From positions 1 through 56,923 of the forward strand of contig NZ_JOFJ01000029.1 in assembly GCF_000718255.1 (NCBI RefSeq): DNA of 56,923 bases, read 5' to 3'. Within the stretch, counting starts at the first letter, position 1; each line of letters begins with the position of its first letter. Below the pieces are notes generated by a model. The model did no database searches and had not been told where the DNA came from. It saw only the letters and a program-made list of their open reading frames with translations. Position numbers and translations under genes: made by a program. The stretch is from Spirillospora albida (GTDB taxonomy: Bacteria > Actinomycetota > Actinomycetes > Streptosporangiales > Streptosporangiaceae). Below, in pieces: positions 9,082 to 16,819 of this stretch.

Positions 9082-9292
9082 CCATCCGTCCCGGACTCCA
9101 GGCGCGGCCGGACATCACGCCGTGTCCGGACGCCGTCCGCGGGGAGACACGAGCTCGGCGGGATGTTCCAGCGGATCTCGGCTGGGGACAGGGCCCGTAC
9201 CTCATTGCGGGGAATCCAATCGGGTCACAGGCGACGATGAGCATGCCGGCCCCCTCCGCAGTCGGGATCCCGGCCCCCGGGACCTCGAGCAC

Positions 9293-9538
9293 GGATCCGA
9301 CGTCGCCACCAACACTCTCATCCAGCGGACCGTGCCCCCCGAGTTCCTCGGCCGCGTCTTCGGCAGCCTCTACGGCGCGATCGGCGTCGCCGCCGCCCTC
9401 TCCTACCTCGGCGGCGCACTGCTTCTGGACCTCACCACCGCACCGGTGGTCTTCATCGCCGCCGGAGCGGGGGGCCTCATCGCCACCCTGGCCACCGCCT
9501 GGTCCCTGCACCGAGTCCTCTCCACTGCAGGCACCTAG
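9293..9538 (+). pseudogene. C-terminal remnant of an MFS exporter
   Basis: The segment reads SDVATNTLIQRTVPPEFLGR, VFGSLYGAIGVAAALSYLGG and two further hydrophobic stretches to a stop at 9536-9538. This is the last third of DHA3-type major facilitator proteins, whose conserved QRxxPxxxxGRVFG motif precedes the final helices. Upstream sequence in this frame (from about 9122) lacks hydrophobic segments. Only about 80 of roughly 400 residues remain. Its stop codon overlaps that of the convergent molybdopterin gene. Confidence 0.6.
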
Positions 9539-10251
9539 CGCGTCCGTTCTCTGAGGGCGGTGTACGCCTTGCGCGAGGACGGCAGCAGCGCGCGCCAGAA
9601 CAGGCGCCAGACGCGGCCGGGCAGGAGGCGGCTGCGTTCCTCCATGGCGACGCGGCCGCGGGGGTGGCTCATCCAGCCTCTCCAGCCGGCCTTGTAGCGG
9701 GTGGCGTACTCGATGGCGCACACGTGCTTGACGTTCTTGTAGCCGTAGTGCGCGGGCGCCACCAGCCGCAGCGGCGCTCCGTTGTCGGGGGTGAGCGGGA
9801 CGCCGCCGAGCGTGTCGGCGAGCAGCACGTCGCCGGTGAGGGCGTCGTCGAGCAGCATCGTGGCGCGGAAGCCGTCCAGGGCGATGAAGGTCACCCACCG
9901 CGCGGAGCCTCGGGGCTCCACCTCGCGGGCGATCACCTCGTGGACGGCGCTGAACGGCACGCCGTGCCATTCCAGGCCGACCGCGGTCCAGGTGGTGACG
10001 CAGTGCAGGTCGGCGCGCCGGTCGCCGTGCCCGGGCAGCGCGAGCAGTTCGGCGGCGTCGAACTGGGTGGGCCGCCGGACGGCGCCGCCGACCGTCACGC
10101 TCGGACGCGCCGGGACGCGCGGGTGCACCGAGGCGAAGGGGGTCAGCCCGAACGGTTCGAGCGGCGCCGGCCGCTGACCGGGCGGCAGCGCGTGCGGCGC
10201 GGCGGGTTGGGTGGCGGCAGATCGGGTGGTGGCGGTCTCGTCCAGACGCAT
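9535..10251 (-). CDS. Molybdopterin-dependent oxidoreductase (sulfite-oxidase fold)
   Basis: This 238-residue protein contains the oxidoreductase molybdopterin-binding domain: LPGHGDRRADLHCVTTWT carries the Cys expected to bind Mo; VTFIALDGFRATMLLDDAL and LVAPAHYGYKNVKHVCAIEY follow, and WRGWMSHPRGR lies near the end. No twin-arginine signal is visible, so it may act in the cytoplasm, and no haem partner is encoded nearby. The substrate is unknown. It is divergent from a TetR-type gene; the 75-bp gap between them holds a perfect inverted repeat, so it is probably the TetR target. Confidence 0.8.
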   Translation of the reverse strand: MRLDETATTRSAATQPAAPHALPPGQRPAPLEPFGLTPFASVHPRVPARPSVTVGGAVRRPTQFDAAELLALPGHGDRRADLHCVTTWTAVGLEWHGVPFSAVHEVIAREVEPRGSARWVTFIALDGFRATMLLDDALTGDVLLADTLGGVPLTPDNGAPLRLVAPAHYGYKNVKHVCAIEYATRYKAGWRGWMSHPRGRVAMEERSRLLPGRVWRLFWRALLPSSRKAYTALRERTR

Positions 10252-10280
10252 GGTTCCTCCACGGATCGCGAGGACGCTGT

Positions 10281-10300
10281 ATTAGAGGATGCTCTCTAAT
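10281..10300. promoter_or_regulatory. Candidate TetR operator: 7-bp inverted repeat
   Basis: ATTAGAG, six bases, then CTCTAAT form a perfect dyad in the short divergent region between the molybdopterin oxidoreductase and the TetR gene. It is AT-rich in a GC-rich background and sits 27 bases before the TetR start, as expected for an autoregulated divergent pair. Confidence 0.6.
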
Positions 10301-10326
10301 AGAGTTGAGACTATACCCTCGCGTCC

Positions 10327-10920
10327 ATGGGGAGACCATCGCGGTTCGACGAGGACCGGCTGCTGGACGCCGCCGCGGGTCTCGCGGCCGGGAGCGGGCC
10401 GCGCGGCGTGACCGTCGCGGCCGTCGCGCGCGCCGCCGGGGCGCCCAGCGGCTCGGTCTACCACCGCTTCCCCGGACTGGCCGCGCTGCTCGCCGCGCTG
10501 TGGCTGCGCACGCTCGAACGTTTCCAGGACGGCTGGCTCGCGGCCATGGCCGAGGCCCCGGACGCGGCGGCCCGGTACGTGGTCGCCTGGTCGCGGGCCC
10601 ATCCGCAGGAGGCGCGCATCCTGCTCCACGGCGCCGCGTCGTTCGATGAGCCGAACTGGCCCGCCGAGGCCCGCCAGCGCCTGACCACCGACAACGCGCG
10701 CGTCGCCGCCGCGCTCGCCGACGCGGCCGCCCGGCACACCTCCGGGGACGTGGAACGCCTCACCATGGTCACCGTCGACCTCCCGTACGCCGTCGTCCGG
10801 CGGCACCTGCTCGCGACCGGGGAGATCCCCGAGCGCGCGGAGGCGCTCGCCGCCGACGCCGCGGCCACCCTCCTGGCCACCGCCCCGCTCCCCGCTATGC
10901 GGCCCTGCGGTCGGCCTTGA
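10327..10920 (+). CDS. TetR-family transcriptional regulator
   Basis: The 197-residue protein starts MGRPSRFDEDRLLDAAAGLA and has the TetR helix-turn-helix GVTVAAVARAAGAPSGSVYH. The remainder is a helical ligand-binding domain. It is divergent from the molybdopterin oxidoreductase, with a dyad in the shared promoter region. The last nine residues and the stop codon are encoded by a 101-bp segment duplicated from the end of the GGDEF gene at 13027, read antisense, so the native C-terminus has been replaced. The body of the domain appears complete. Confidence 0.85.
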   Translation: MGRPSRFDEDRLLDAAAGLAAGSGPRGVTVAAVARAAGAPSGSVYHRFPGLAALLAALWLRTLERFQDGWLAAMAEAPDAAARYVVAWSRAHPQEARILLHGAASFDEPNWPAEARQRLTTDNARVAAALADAAARHTSGDVERLTMVTVDLPYAVVRRHLLATGEIPERAEALAADAAATLLATAPLPAMRPCGRP

Positions 10921-10993
10921 CGCGGTACATCTCCTCGTCGGCGCGGTGCAGCACCTCGGTGATCGTGAGGTCGGGCTCGGTGACGCCGACGCC
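10893..10993. repeat. Copy A of a perfect 101-bp repeat (tail of a GGDEF gene)
   Basis: Bases 10893-10993 are identical to 13025-13125. Read on the minus strand, copy A encodes GVGVTEPDLTITEVLHRADE, EMYRVKADRRAA and a TAG stop, the end of the GAF-GAF-GGDEF protein. No other part of that gene is present here. The segment forms the 3' end of the TetR gene on the plus strand. Confidence 0.93.
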
Positions 10994-11003
10994 TGACACG
11001 GCC

Positions 11004-11168
11004 TCAGTCGGGGAGCAACTCGATCCAGGTGCGGATGTCCTCGGCGGTCTCGACGCCGACGAGATCCGGGTGGTCCGTCGTGATGTGCGCGAGGATCAGG
11101 GAGATCACGGCGTCGTCGGTGTCACCGCGGGCGGTGTAGCCGCATTCGCATCGAACCTGACGGGTCAT
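11004..11168 (-). CDS. Small CxCG protein, DUF1059-like
   Basis: This 54-residue protein runs from the ATG at 11168 to the TGA at 11004-11006. It begins MTRQVRCECGYTARGDTDDA and continues with ISLILAHITTDHPDLVG, then a tail with TAEDIRTWIELLPD. A CxCG pair followed by an HxxxxHP helix is the pattern of small DUF1059-type domains, so metal binding is possible but unproven. GGAGCG precedes the start. It lies between the 101-bp repeat and the divergent SARP gene. Confidence 0.6.
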   Translation of the reverse strand: MTRQVRCECGYTARGDTDDAVISLILAHITTDHPDLVGVETAEDIRTWIELLPD

Positions 11169-11228
11169 GAGGGCGCTCCTCGGCTGCGGGTAGTCTCCAG
11201 GATCAGTGCAGCGGGTCGAGGTGGCAAC

Positions 11229-11990
11229 GTGGCCGGGTCAGCGGAGCCGAAGGACCCCACTCGCGTGCAGCTGTGCGGCGCGTTCGCGGTGGAGCTGCGC
11301 GGCCGGCGGGTCGATCACGTCCTGCCGGGCCGGCAGGGGCGGCTGGTGTTCGGCCACCTGGTCCTCTGCCGGTGGCAGCAGGTGTCGCGGGAGGCCCTGG
11401 TCGAGGCGCTGTGGGGCGGGTCGCCGCCGCGGGCGGCGGACGCCGCGCTCAACGCGCTGATCTCGAAGGTCCGCGCGGTGGTGGGGCCGGACGTGCTGCG
11501 CGGCCGGGGGACGCTGTCGCTGCGGCTGCCCGATCCGGCGTACGTCGACGTCGAGGTGGCGATCTCGGCGCTGCACACGGCCGAGTCCGCGGTCGCGCTG
11601 GGAGAGTGGCGGCGGGCCTGGTCATCGTCGCTGGCCACGCAGTTCGTCGCCCGCCGGCCGCTGCTGCCGGAGGCCGACGGCCCGTGGGCGGACTCGTGGC
11701 GCCGCCGCCTGGACGACATGCGCGTCCGGTCCCTGGAGTGCTACGCGACGGCGTGCCTGGAGCTGGGCGGTCCGGAGCTGCCGGGGGCGGAGCGGGCGGC
11801 GCGGGAGCTGCTGGAGGCGGCGCCGTTGCGGGAGACCGGGCATCTGCTGCTGATGCGCGCGCTCGCGGCCGGGGGAAATGTCGCGGAGGCCCTCGCGGCG
11901 TACGAGCGCCTGCGGGTCCTCCTGCGCGAGGAACTGGGCGTCGACCCCTGCCGTGCGGTGCGGGACGCCTACACCGAACTGCTCGGATAG
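11229..11990 (+). CDS. SARP-type regulator (winged helix plus BTAD)
   Basis: I chose GTG 11229, which follows GAGGTGG at short spacing; GTG 11265 is an alternative. The 253-residue product has an OmpR-like winged helix (VQLCGAFAVELRGRRVD, RQGRLVFGHLVLCRWQQVSR, LVEALWGG, LNALISKVRAVVG) followed by a bacterial transcriptional activation domain ending HLLLMRALAAGGNVAEALAA, YERLRVLLREELGVDP. This is the size and order of small SARPs, which usually activate biosynthetic genes in actinomycetes. No biosynthetic cluster is next to it, so its target is unknown; the nearest downstream gene is a secreted repeat protein. Confidence 0.88.
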   Translation: MAGSAEPKDPTRVQLCGAFAVELRGRRVDHVLPGRQGRLVFGHLVLCRWQQVSREALVEALWGGSPPRAADAALNALISKVRAVVGPDVLRGRGTLSLRLPDPAYVDVEVAISALHTAESAVALGEWRRAWSSSLATQFVARRPLLPEADGPWADSWRRRLDDMRVRSLECYATACLELGGPELPGAERAARELLEAAPLRETGHLLLMRALAAGGNVAEALAAYERLRVLLREELGVDPCRAVRDAYTELLG

Positions 11991-12080
11991 CGGACGCCAA
12001 GGTCGCGCCAACCATCGTCCAAGGCCGCCCTCGCAGGATGTGGGGATCGTCCCGGACGGGGGCGCGAGCAGGGAGGCGAC

Positions 12081-12965
12081 ATGTTCACGGGAAGGCGAAG
12101 GCTCGCCGCGGTCGGCGGCGCGGCCGCCGTCGCGGCGGGATCGGCGGTCGGCGTCCAGGTGTCCACCGCACCGCCGGCCGCGGCGGCGCTCAACGCGCAG
12201 GTCTACAGCAGGGACTCGCTGATCAACTCCGAGTCCTACCGGTTCGTGACGGCCCCCTGCCCGGCCGGCACGAAGGTCCTCGGCGGCGGCGGACGGCTCT
12301 TCAACGGCGAGAAGAGCGTCGCGCTGCAGTCGCTGTACCCCTTCTCCGGATCCGCCGGTGACGGATACGCCGCGCAGGCGCTGGAGAGCTCCGCCGGATT
12401 CGGCGGTGACTGGTACCTGCGCGCCTACGCGGTCTGCGGCGACCGGCCGTCCGGCTGGGAGATCCGCTACTCCGGGGGCACCAGCCTGCCGATCGGCGAG
12501 CGCAGGAAGCCGGCCACCGTCCGCTGCTCGGCCGGAAAGGTCGTGCTCGGCACCGGAGGCGTGGTGTCCGATGTCAACCGGGGGGTGACGTTCGAGGCGG
12601 TGACCCCGACGGAGGAGGAGGTCAGGGTGATCGGGATCGAGGATCCCACCGACTCCTTCCCCCTCCCGCCGGACTTCGGCGTCGGTGCCTGGGCGGTCTG
12701 CGCCGCCGAGCCGGCCGGGCACCAGATCCGGTGGAACTACTCCACCCGCACCTCCGATTCGGGTGTCGGGTCGAGCTCCCCCTGCGAGGGGAGCCGGAAG
12801 ATCCTCGGGGTGGGTCTCCTCAATGGCAGCAACGGCGCGGCCCACGCCTACAGCATGTGGCCGTACAAGCCGACCACCACCGGTAGCGGCGTCGTGGACA
12901 CCCGGCTGTGGAAGACCGTCCAGCGCACCTGGACGGTCGGAGCCGCGTCCATCTGCGCCTACTGA
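12081..12965 (+). CDS. Secreted protein with three Cys-Gly-rich repeats
   Basis: AGGGAGGCGAC precedes the ATG. The 294-residue product has a twin-arginine-like or Sec signal peptide (MFTGRRRLAAVGGAAAVAAG to about residue 36). The mature part repeats a pattern three times: CPAGTKVLGGGGRL, CSAGKVVLGTGGVV and CEGSRKILGVGLL, each followed by aromatic strands and a later Cys such as YAVCGDRPSGW and WAVCAAEPAGH. The spacing suggests three beta units with one disulphide each, as in beta-prism-like secreted proteins. The function is not known. Confidence 0.7.
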   Translation: MFTGRRRLAAVGGAAAVAAGSAVGVQVSTAPPAAAALNAQVYSRDSLINSESYRFVTAPCPAGTKVLGGGGRLFNGEKSVALQSLYPFSGSAGDGYAAQALESSAGFGGDWYLRAYAVCGDRPSGWEIRYSGGTSLPIGERRKPATVRCSAGKVVLGTGGVVSDVNRGVTFEAVTPTEEEVRVIGIEDPTDSFPLPPDFGVGAWAVCAAEPAGHQIRWNYSTRTSDSGVGSSSPCEGSRKILGVGLLNGSNGAAHAYSMWPYKPTTTGSGVVDTRLWKTVQRTWTVGAASICAY

Positions 12966-12984
12966 CCGGGGATGCCGGGCCTGA

Positions 12985-13019
12985 CGCGGCGGTTCGAGCT
13001 CGGGGGGCGAACCGCCGCG
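12985..13019. terminator. Strong hairpin between convergent genes
   Basis: CGCGGCGGTTCG and CGAACCGCCGCG pair over 12 perfect bases around an 11-base loop. It lies between the stop codons of the secreted protein and the minus-strand GGDEF gene, so it can serve both. No T-run follows, as usual in actinomycetes. Confidence 0.7.
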
Positions 13020-13024
13020 CCGGG

Positions 13025-13125
13025 CGCTATGCGGCCCTGCGGTCGGCCTTGACGCGGTACATCTCCTCGTCGGCGCGGTGCAGCACCTCGGTGATCGTGA
13101 GGTCGGGCTCGGTGACGCCGACGCC
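13025..13125. repeat. Copy B of the 101-bp repeat (in place at the GGDEF gene end)
   Basis: This is identical to 10893-10993. It covers the last 32 codons and stop of the GAF-GAF-GGDEF gene. Its inner end (13125) coincides, within a GGCGTC repeat, with the place where the GGDEF domain has lost its central part. Confidence 0.93.
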
Positions 13126-14322
13126 GACCGCGTGGCCGTGGGTGTCGTTGATCGGCTTGAACTCGTTGAGGTCGATGAAGGCGACGGCGAGCTGCTCGGT
13201 GCCCGGCCGCAGCTCGTTCAGGGCGGTGGCGAGCCAGCCCTGGATGCCGCCGCGGTTCAGCAGGCCGGTGAGCTGGTCGCGCTCGGCGAGGTCGCGCAGC
13301 CGGCCCATCCGCTCCTCGATGGCGGCCATGCGGGCCAGCTCCGCCCTGCGGGCGGCCTCGCTCTCCAGCTGGCCGGCGACGAGGCGGGCGAACATCTCCA
13401 TGGACGCCACGTGCCGCGGGTCGACCTCCTGCTCCCGGTGGCCCGCGCCGCAGAGCGTGCCGATCACGGAGCCGGTCGAGTCGACCACGGGGACGGTCAG
13501 GTAGGTCACGATGCCGAGCATGCGGGCTGCCTGGGAGTCGCCCCAGACCTCGGGGACGTTGGTGGTGAGCGGCCGCCCCTCGTCGAGCGCCCGCCGGCAC
13601 AGCGTGTCGGACCAGGGGGCGCTGATGCCCTCCGGGATGGTCAGCTCGCCCTCGTTCAGGGCGAAAAGGACGCGCTGCTGGGGCACGTCCCAGTCGACGA
13701 GCGAGAGGAAGGCCGAGTCGAGTTGCGTCACCTGCCGGATCAGATGGAGCAGCGGACGCGCCATGCCCTCGAGGTCATGGCCGGCCGCGACGGCGGCGGA
13801 GAGCTGGAGGAGGTCCACCTGCCGGGGGGCGGCGGACGCCTCGGGGGCCTCTTCGAGGATCTCGCCGATGTAGCCGCCGACCGCCTGCAGCGTCGCGGCG
13901 TCCCGCTCGTTCAGCAGCGCGCCGGACTCCTGGGACAGGCAGCACAGCGTGCCGACCACCTGGCCGCGGGCGCGCAGCGGCACGCCGGCGATGCTGCGGA
14001 GGCCCAGCAGGGGGAGGTCAGAACGCGCGGCGAGCACCGCGTCGTCCGCCGTGTCGGGCACCAGCGGCCCCACCTCGCCGGACGCGATCAGATGGCACAC
14101 CGTCTCCTCGGCCGGCTGGCTCATGCCGACCTCCACCAGCGGGCCCACCGCGTGGGTCACGACGCGCCGCCCGTCACGGAACTCGCCGACGAAGGCGGCC
14201 TCCATGTGCAGGGCCTCGACCACCACGTCGAGTGCGCGCGTGATGCGCTCGGACACGGTGCCGCCCGCTGCGCGGAGTAGCGTGATCAGCGCACTCCGCG
14301 ACCCCGTCAGATCATCGCTCAT
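13027..14322 (-). CDS. GAF-GAF protein with an internally deleted GGDEF domain
   Basis: The 431-residue protein has two GAF-type sensory domains (about residues 20-155 and 175-320) and then a GGDEF start (ERDQLTGLLNRGGIQGWL, FIDLNEFKPINDTHGH). Directly after GHAVG it jumps to GVTEPDLTITEVLHRADEEM, the end of the domain. About 70-80 residues containing the GGDEF signature, inhibitory site and part of the active site are missing, with the frame kept. It cannot be a diguanylate cyclase as it stands; it might still sense a signal or be decaying. The join is in a short GTCGGC repeat, and the tail beyond it is duplicated at 10893-10993. Confidence 0.85.
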   Translation of the reverse strand: MSDDLTGSRSALITLLRAAGGTVSERITRALDVVVEALHMEAAFVGEFRDGRRVVTHAVGPLVEVGMSQPAEETVCHLIASGEVGPLVPDTADDAVLAARSDLPLLGLRSIAGVPLRARGQVVGTLCCLSQESGALLNERDAATLQAVGGYIGEILEEAPEASAAPRQVDLLQLSAAVAAGHDLEGMARPLLHLIRQVTQLDSAFLSLVDWDVPQQRVLFALNEGELTIPEGISAPWSDTLCRRALDEGRPLTTNVPEVWGDSQAARMLGIVTYLTVPVVDSTGSVIGTLCGAGHREQEVDPRHVASMEMFARLVAGQLESEAARRAELARMAAIEERMGRLRDLAERDQLTGLLNRGGIQGWLATALNELRPGTEQLAVAFIDLNEFKPINDTHGHAVGVGVTEPDLTITEVLHRADEEMYRVKADRRAA

Positions 14323-14408
14323 ACCCGCTTATATCGGCCACGGATGAGTGGATTTGAGGAGAATTTTGCCAAAGAGACCCACGTCACCCCGCGGAGACGG
14401 CCGGCGGC

Positions 14409-15104
14409 CTAGGCGCGCTCCGCTTCCTCGCGTCCGGCGCCGGGTGGCGCGTCGATGCGGTAGCCGGCGCCGGGCACGGTGGCGATGATCCAGGGTTCGC
14501 CGAGGCGCTTGCGCAGCGCCGAGACGGTGATGCGGACGGCGTTGGTGAACGGGTCGGCGTTCTCGTCCCATGCGCGTTCCAGCAGTTCCTCGGCGCTGAC
14601 GACCCCGCCTTCGGCGGCGGCGAGGACGTCGAGCACGGCGAACTGCTTCCTGGTCAGCGCGACGTAGCGGCCGTCGCGGTAGACCTCCCGGCGGAACGGG
14701 TCCACCCGCAGGCCGGCGATCTCCCGCACGGGCGGCCTGCTGTGGGCGCGTCTGCGGTCGAGGGCTCTGAGCCGCAGGACGAGCTCGCGCAGCTCGAACG
14801 GCTTGGTGAGGTAGTCGTCGGCGCCGAGTCCGAACCCGGAGGCCTTGTCGTCCAGACGGTCGGCGGCGGTGAGCATCAGGATCGGCATGCCGCTGCCGGA
14901 GGCGACGATGCGCTCGGCGATCTCGTCACCGGACGGGCCGGGGACGTCCCGGTCGAGGACGGCGATGTCGTAGGAGTTGACGCCCAGCAGTTCCAGGGCG
15001 GTGTCGCCGTCACCGGCGATGTCGGCCGCGATCGCCTCCAGGCGCAGGCCGTCGCGGACGGCCTCCGCCAGATAGGGCTCGTCCTCGACGATCAGCACGC
15101 GCAT
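14409..15104 (-). CDS. Orphan OmpR/VanR-type response regulator
   Basis: From the ATG at 15104 the protein has 231 residues: a receiver with VEDEPYLAEAVRDGL, the phospho-acceptor Asp in IAVLDRDVPGPSGDE, and GADDYLTKPF; then an OmpR winged helix (LTRKQFAVLDVLAAAEGG, ENADPFTNAVRITVSALRKR, GAGYRID). In this family a kinase gene normally follows, but the next gene downstream is the GAF-GGDEF gene, so the regulator is an orphan here. It is divergent from a VanJ-like phosphatase gene, 86 bases away, which is its likely target. Confidence 0.9.
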   Translation of the reverse strand: MRVLIVEDEPYLAEAVRDGLRLEAIAADIAGDGDTALELLGVNSYDIAVLDRDVPGPSGDEIAERIVASGSGMPILMLTAADRLDDKASGFGLGADDYLTKPFELRELVLRLRALDRRRAHSRPPVREIAGLRVDPFRREVYRDGRYVALTRKQFAVLDVLAAAEGGVVSAEELLERAWDENADPFTNAVRITVSALRKRLGEPWIIATVPGAGYRIDAPPGAGREEAERA

Positions 15105-15190
15105 GCGCTCATGGTAGGAGCCGGCGCATATCGTCCCCGTATCGGAAACCGCATACGCGGCGGCAACGTCACGCCGTCTGTACTGGCGGC

Positions 15191-16237
15191 ATGTCCCGAA
15201 CACCGCCATCGACGGCCCGGAGCGCGGGCGTCCGCCGGATGATCGGCCGGATGGTCGGCGCCGCCTCGCGGCCGGAGCCCTGGAGGCGCGGCCCGGTCCT
15301 CGTGGCGCTCGCGCTGCTGCTGGGCCTGCTCCTGCTGCTGCACGCGTGGATCCCGAACCGGGCGGGGAACCTCGGCAGCCTGGTGGAGACCTTCCTGCCG
15401 TGGTTCGGCCTGGGCGTTCCGGTGCTGTTCGCCGGGGCGCTGTGGCGCCGCTCCGCCTCCGCGGTGGCGGCGCTGCTGCTGCCGGTCGTGGTGTGGGCGC
15501 ACCTTTTCGGCGGGCGGCTCCTCGACAAGTCCGATCCGGGTGCCGGCTTCATCGTGGTGAGCCACAACGTCGGCGCCGACAACGCCGATCCGGCCGGGAC
15601 CGCCCGCGCCCTGGCCGCCTCCGGCGCGGACGTGCTGGCGCTGGAGGAACTGACCCCCCAGGCGACGGGCGTGTACGAGACGGAACTGGCGAGAACGTAT
15701 CCGCACCGCACGGTGCTGGGCACGGTCGGGCTGTGGAGCAGGCTGCCGCTGTCGGACGCCCGGCCGATCGACATCATGAACTTCGGGCCGCTGGCGCGGA
15801 CGATTACGGCCGAGGGGAAGGCCGCCCCGAACCGGGCGCTGCGCGCCACGGTGGCCACCGCCCGCGGGCCGCTGACGGTGTACGTGGCGCACCTGGGTTC
15901 CGTGCGGGTGAATCCCAGGGCCGGTTTCTGGACGGCTTCACGCAACATCGGGGTGCGGGCGCTCGGCGAGGCGGTCGCCGCCGAGAGGAACGCGCGGGTG
16001 GTGCTGCTCGGCGACCTGAACGGCAGCACCGACGACCGCGCGCTCGGCGGCGTCACCGCAACGATGCGCTCGGCCCAGGACGTCGCCGGCGACGGCTTCG
16101 GCTTCACCTGGCCGGTGGAGTTCCCGGTGGTGCGGGCCGATCAGATCCTGGTCCGCGGCGTGAAGGCGGAGAGCGCGTGGGTGCTGCCCGCCACCGGCAG
16201 CGACCACCTGCCGGTGGCGGCCGGGATCAGCTGGTGA
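15191..16237 (+). CDS. VanJ-like membrane endonuclease/exonuclease/phosphatase-family protein
   Basis: The 348-residue protein has three hydrophobic helices (about residues 33-52, 65-82 and 88-108) and then an EEP domain facing outward. Catalytic motifs are present in order: SHNVGADN, LALEELTP (Glu), VYVAHLGSVR (His), LLGDLNGSTDDRAL (Asp-x-Asn), RADQILVRG (Asp) and GSDHLPVAAGIS (Asp-His). This architecture matches VanJ/StaP of streptomycetes, membrane phosphatases linked to teicoplanin tolerance through undecaprenyl phosphate recycling. That role is inferred here. The divergent VanR-type regulator supports a cell-wall stress function. Confidence 0.8.
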   Translation: MSRTPPSTARSAGVRRMIGRMVGAASRPEPWRRGPVLVALALLLGLLLLLHAWIPNRAGNLGSLVETFLPWFGLGVPVLFAGALWRRSASAVAALLLPVVVWAHLFGGRLLDKSDPGAGFIVVSHNVGADNADPAGTARALAASGADVLALEELTPQATGVYETELARTYPHRTVLGTVGLWSRLPLSDARPIDIMNFGPLARTITAEGKAAPNRALRATVATARGPLTVYVAHLGSVRVNPRAGFWTASRNIGVRALGEAVAAERNARVVLLGDLNGSTDDRALGGVTATMRSAQDVAGDGFGFTWPVEFPVVRADQILVRGVKAESAWVLPATGSDHLPVAAGISW

Positions 16238-16261
16238 GCACCCGTCCGGGGCCGGCGTGCG

Positions 16262-16708
16262 TCAGTCGTGCACGGCGATGAGCAGGTCCGCGCCCTCGGC
16301 GGTGTGCACCTCGAGGTCGGTGGTGAACGCGCGAGGCGGGTCGGCGTGCTTCCAGACCTGCCGCCACGCCTCGATGAGGGCCTGCGGCATCGGGCCTCGG
16401 GCCTCCACCTTCAGGCAGCGGGCGGCGGGGACGCGTACCGCCACCATGCCTTCGGGCGGGCCCGTGAGTTCGGTGACCTTGACGCCGACGATCTGGGTGT
16501 AGGCGCCGCGCTCGTCGCTCTCGTAGTCGGTCAGGACCGCGTAGAGCCGGTCGTCCGCCCGGGACCCGACGCGGTCGAAGGCGCCGGGCGCGCCGGCGCG
16601 GGCCCACAGGCCGCCGAGCAGGGCGCGGGACGGGTCGGCCTCGGCTTCGTTGGTCGTGCGGACGGCGATGCCGACGACCTGGAGTTCTTCTCGCTCGACA
16701 ACGGTCAT
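16262..16708 (-). CDS. GyrI-like/AraC effector-binding domain protein
   Basis: GGGAGG precedes the ATG at 16708. The 148 residues begin MTVVEREELQVVGIAVRTTN and form two repeats typical of the GyrI/SOUL-like small-molecule binding fold (ALLGGLWARA; YAVLTDYESDERGAYTQIVG; VRVPAARCLKVEARGPMPQ; WRQVWKH). There is no DNA-binding domain, so it is a stand-alone effector-binding protein. Ligand and partner are unknown; it lies convergent with the VanJ-like gene. Confidence 0.7.
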   Translation of the reverse strand: MTVVEREELQVVGIAVRTTNEAEADPSRALLGGLWARAGAPGAFDRVGSRADDRLYAVLTDYESDERGAYTQIVGVKVTELTGPPEGMVAVRVPAARCLKVEARGPMPQALIEAWRQVWKHADPPRAFTTDLEVHTAEGADLLIAVHD

Positions 16709-16819
16709 CGGACCATCCTCCCAGCACATCCGACCGGCCTGGGGGCTCCGGCTCTCATGCTCCTCTCGGCGCATGAGCACGAAGCCGGCACCGGTCGGGC
16801 GGTGGGGGCCTCGCCGTGG

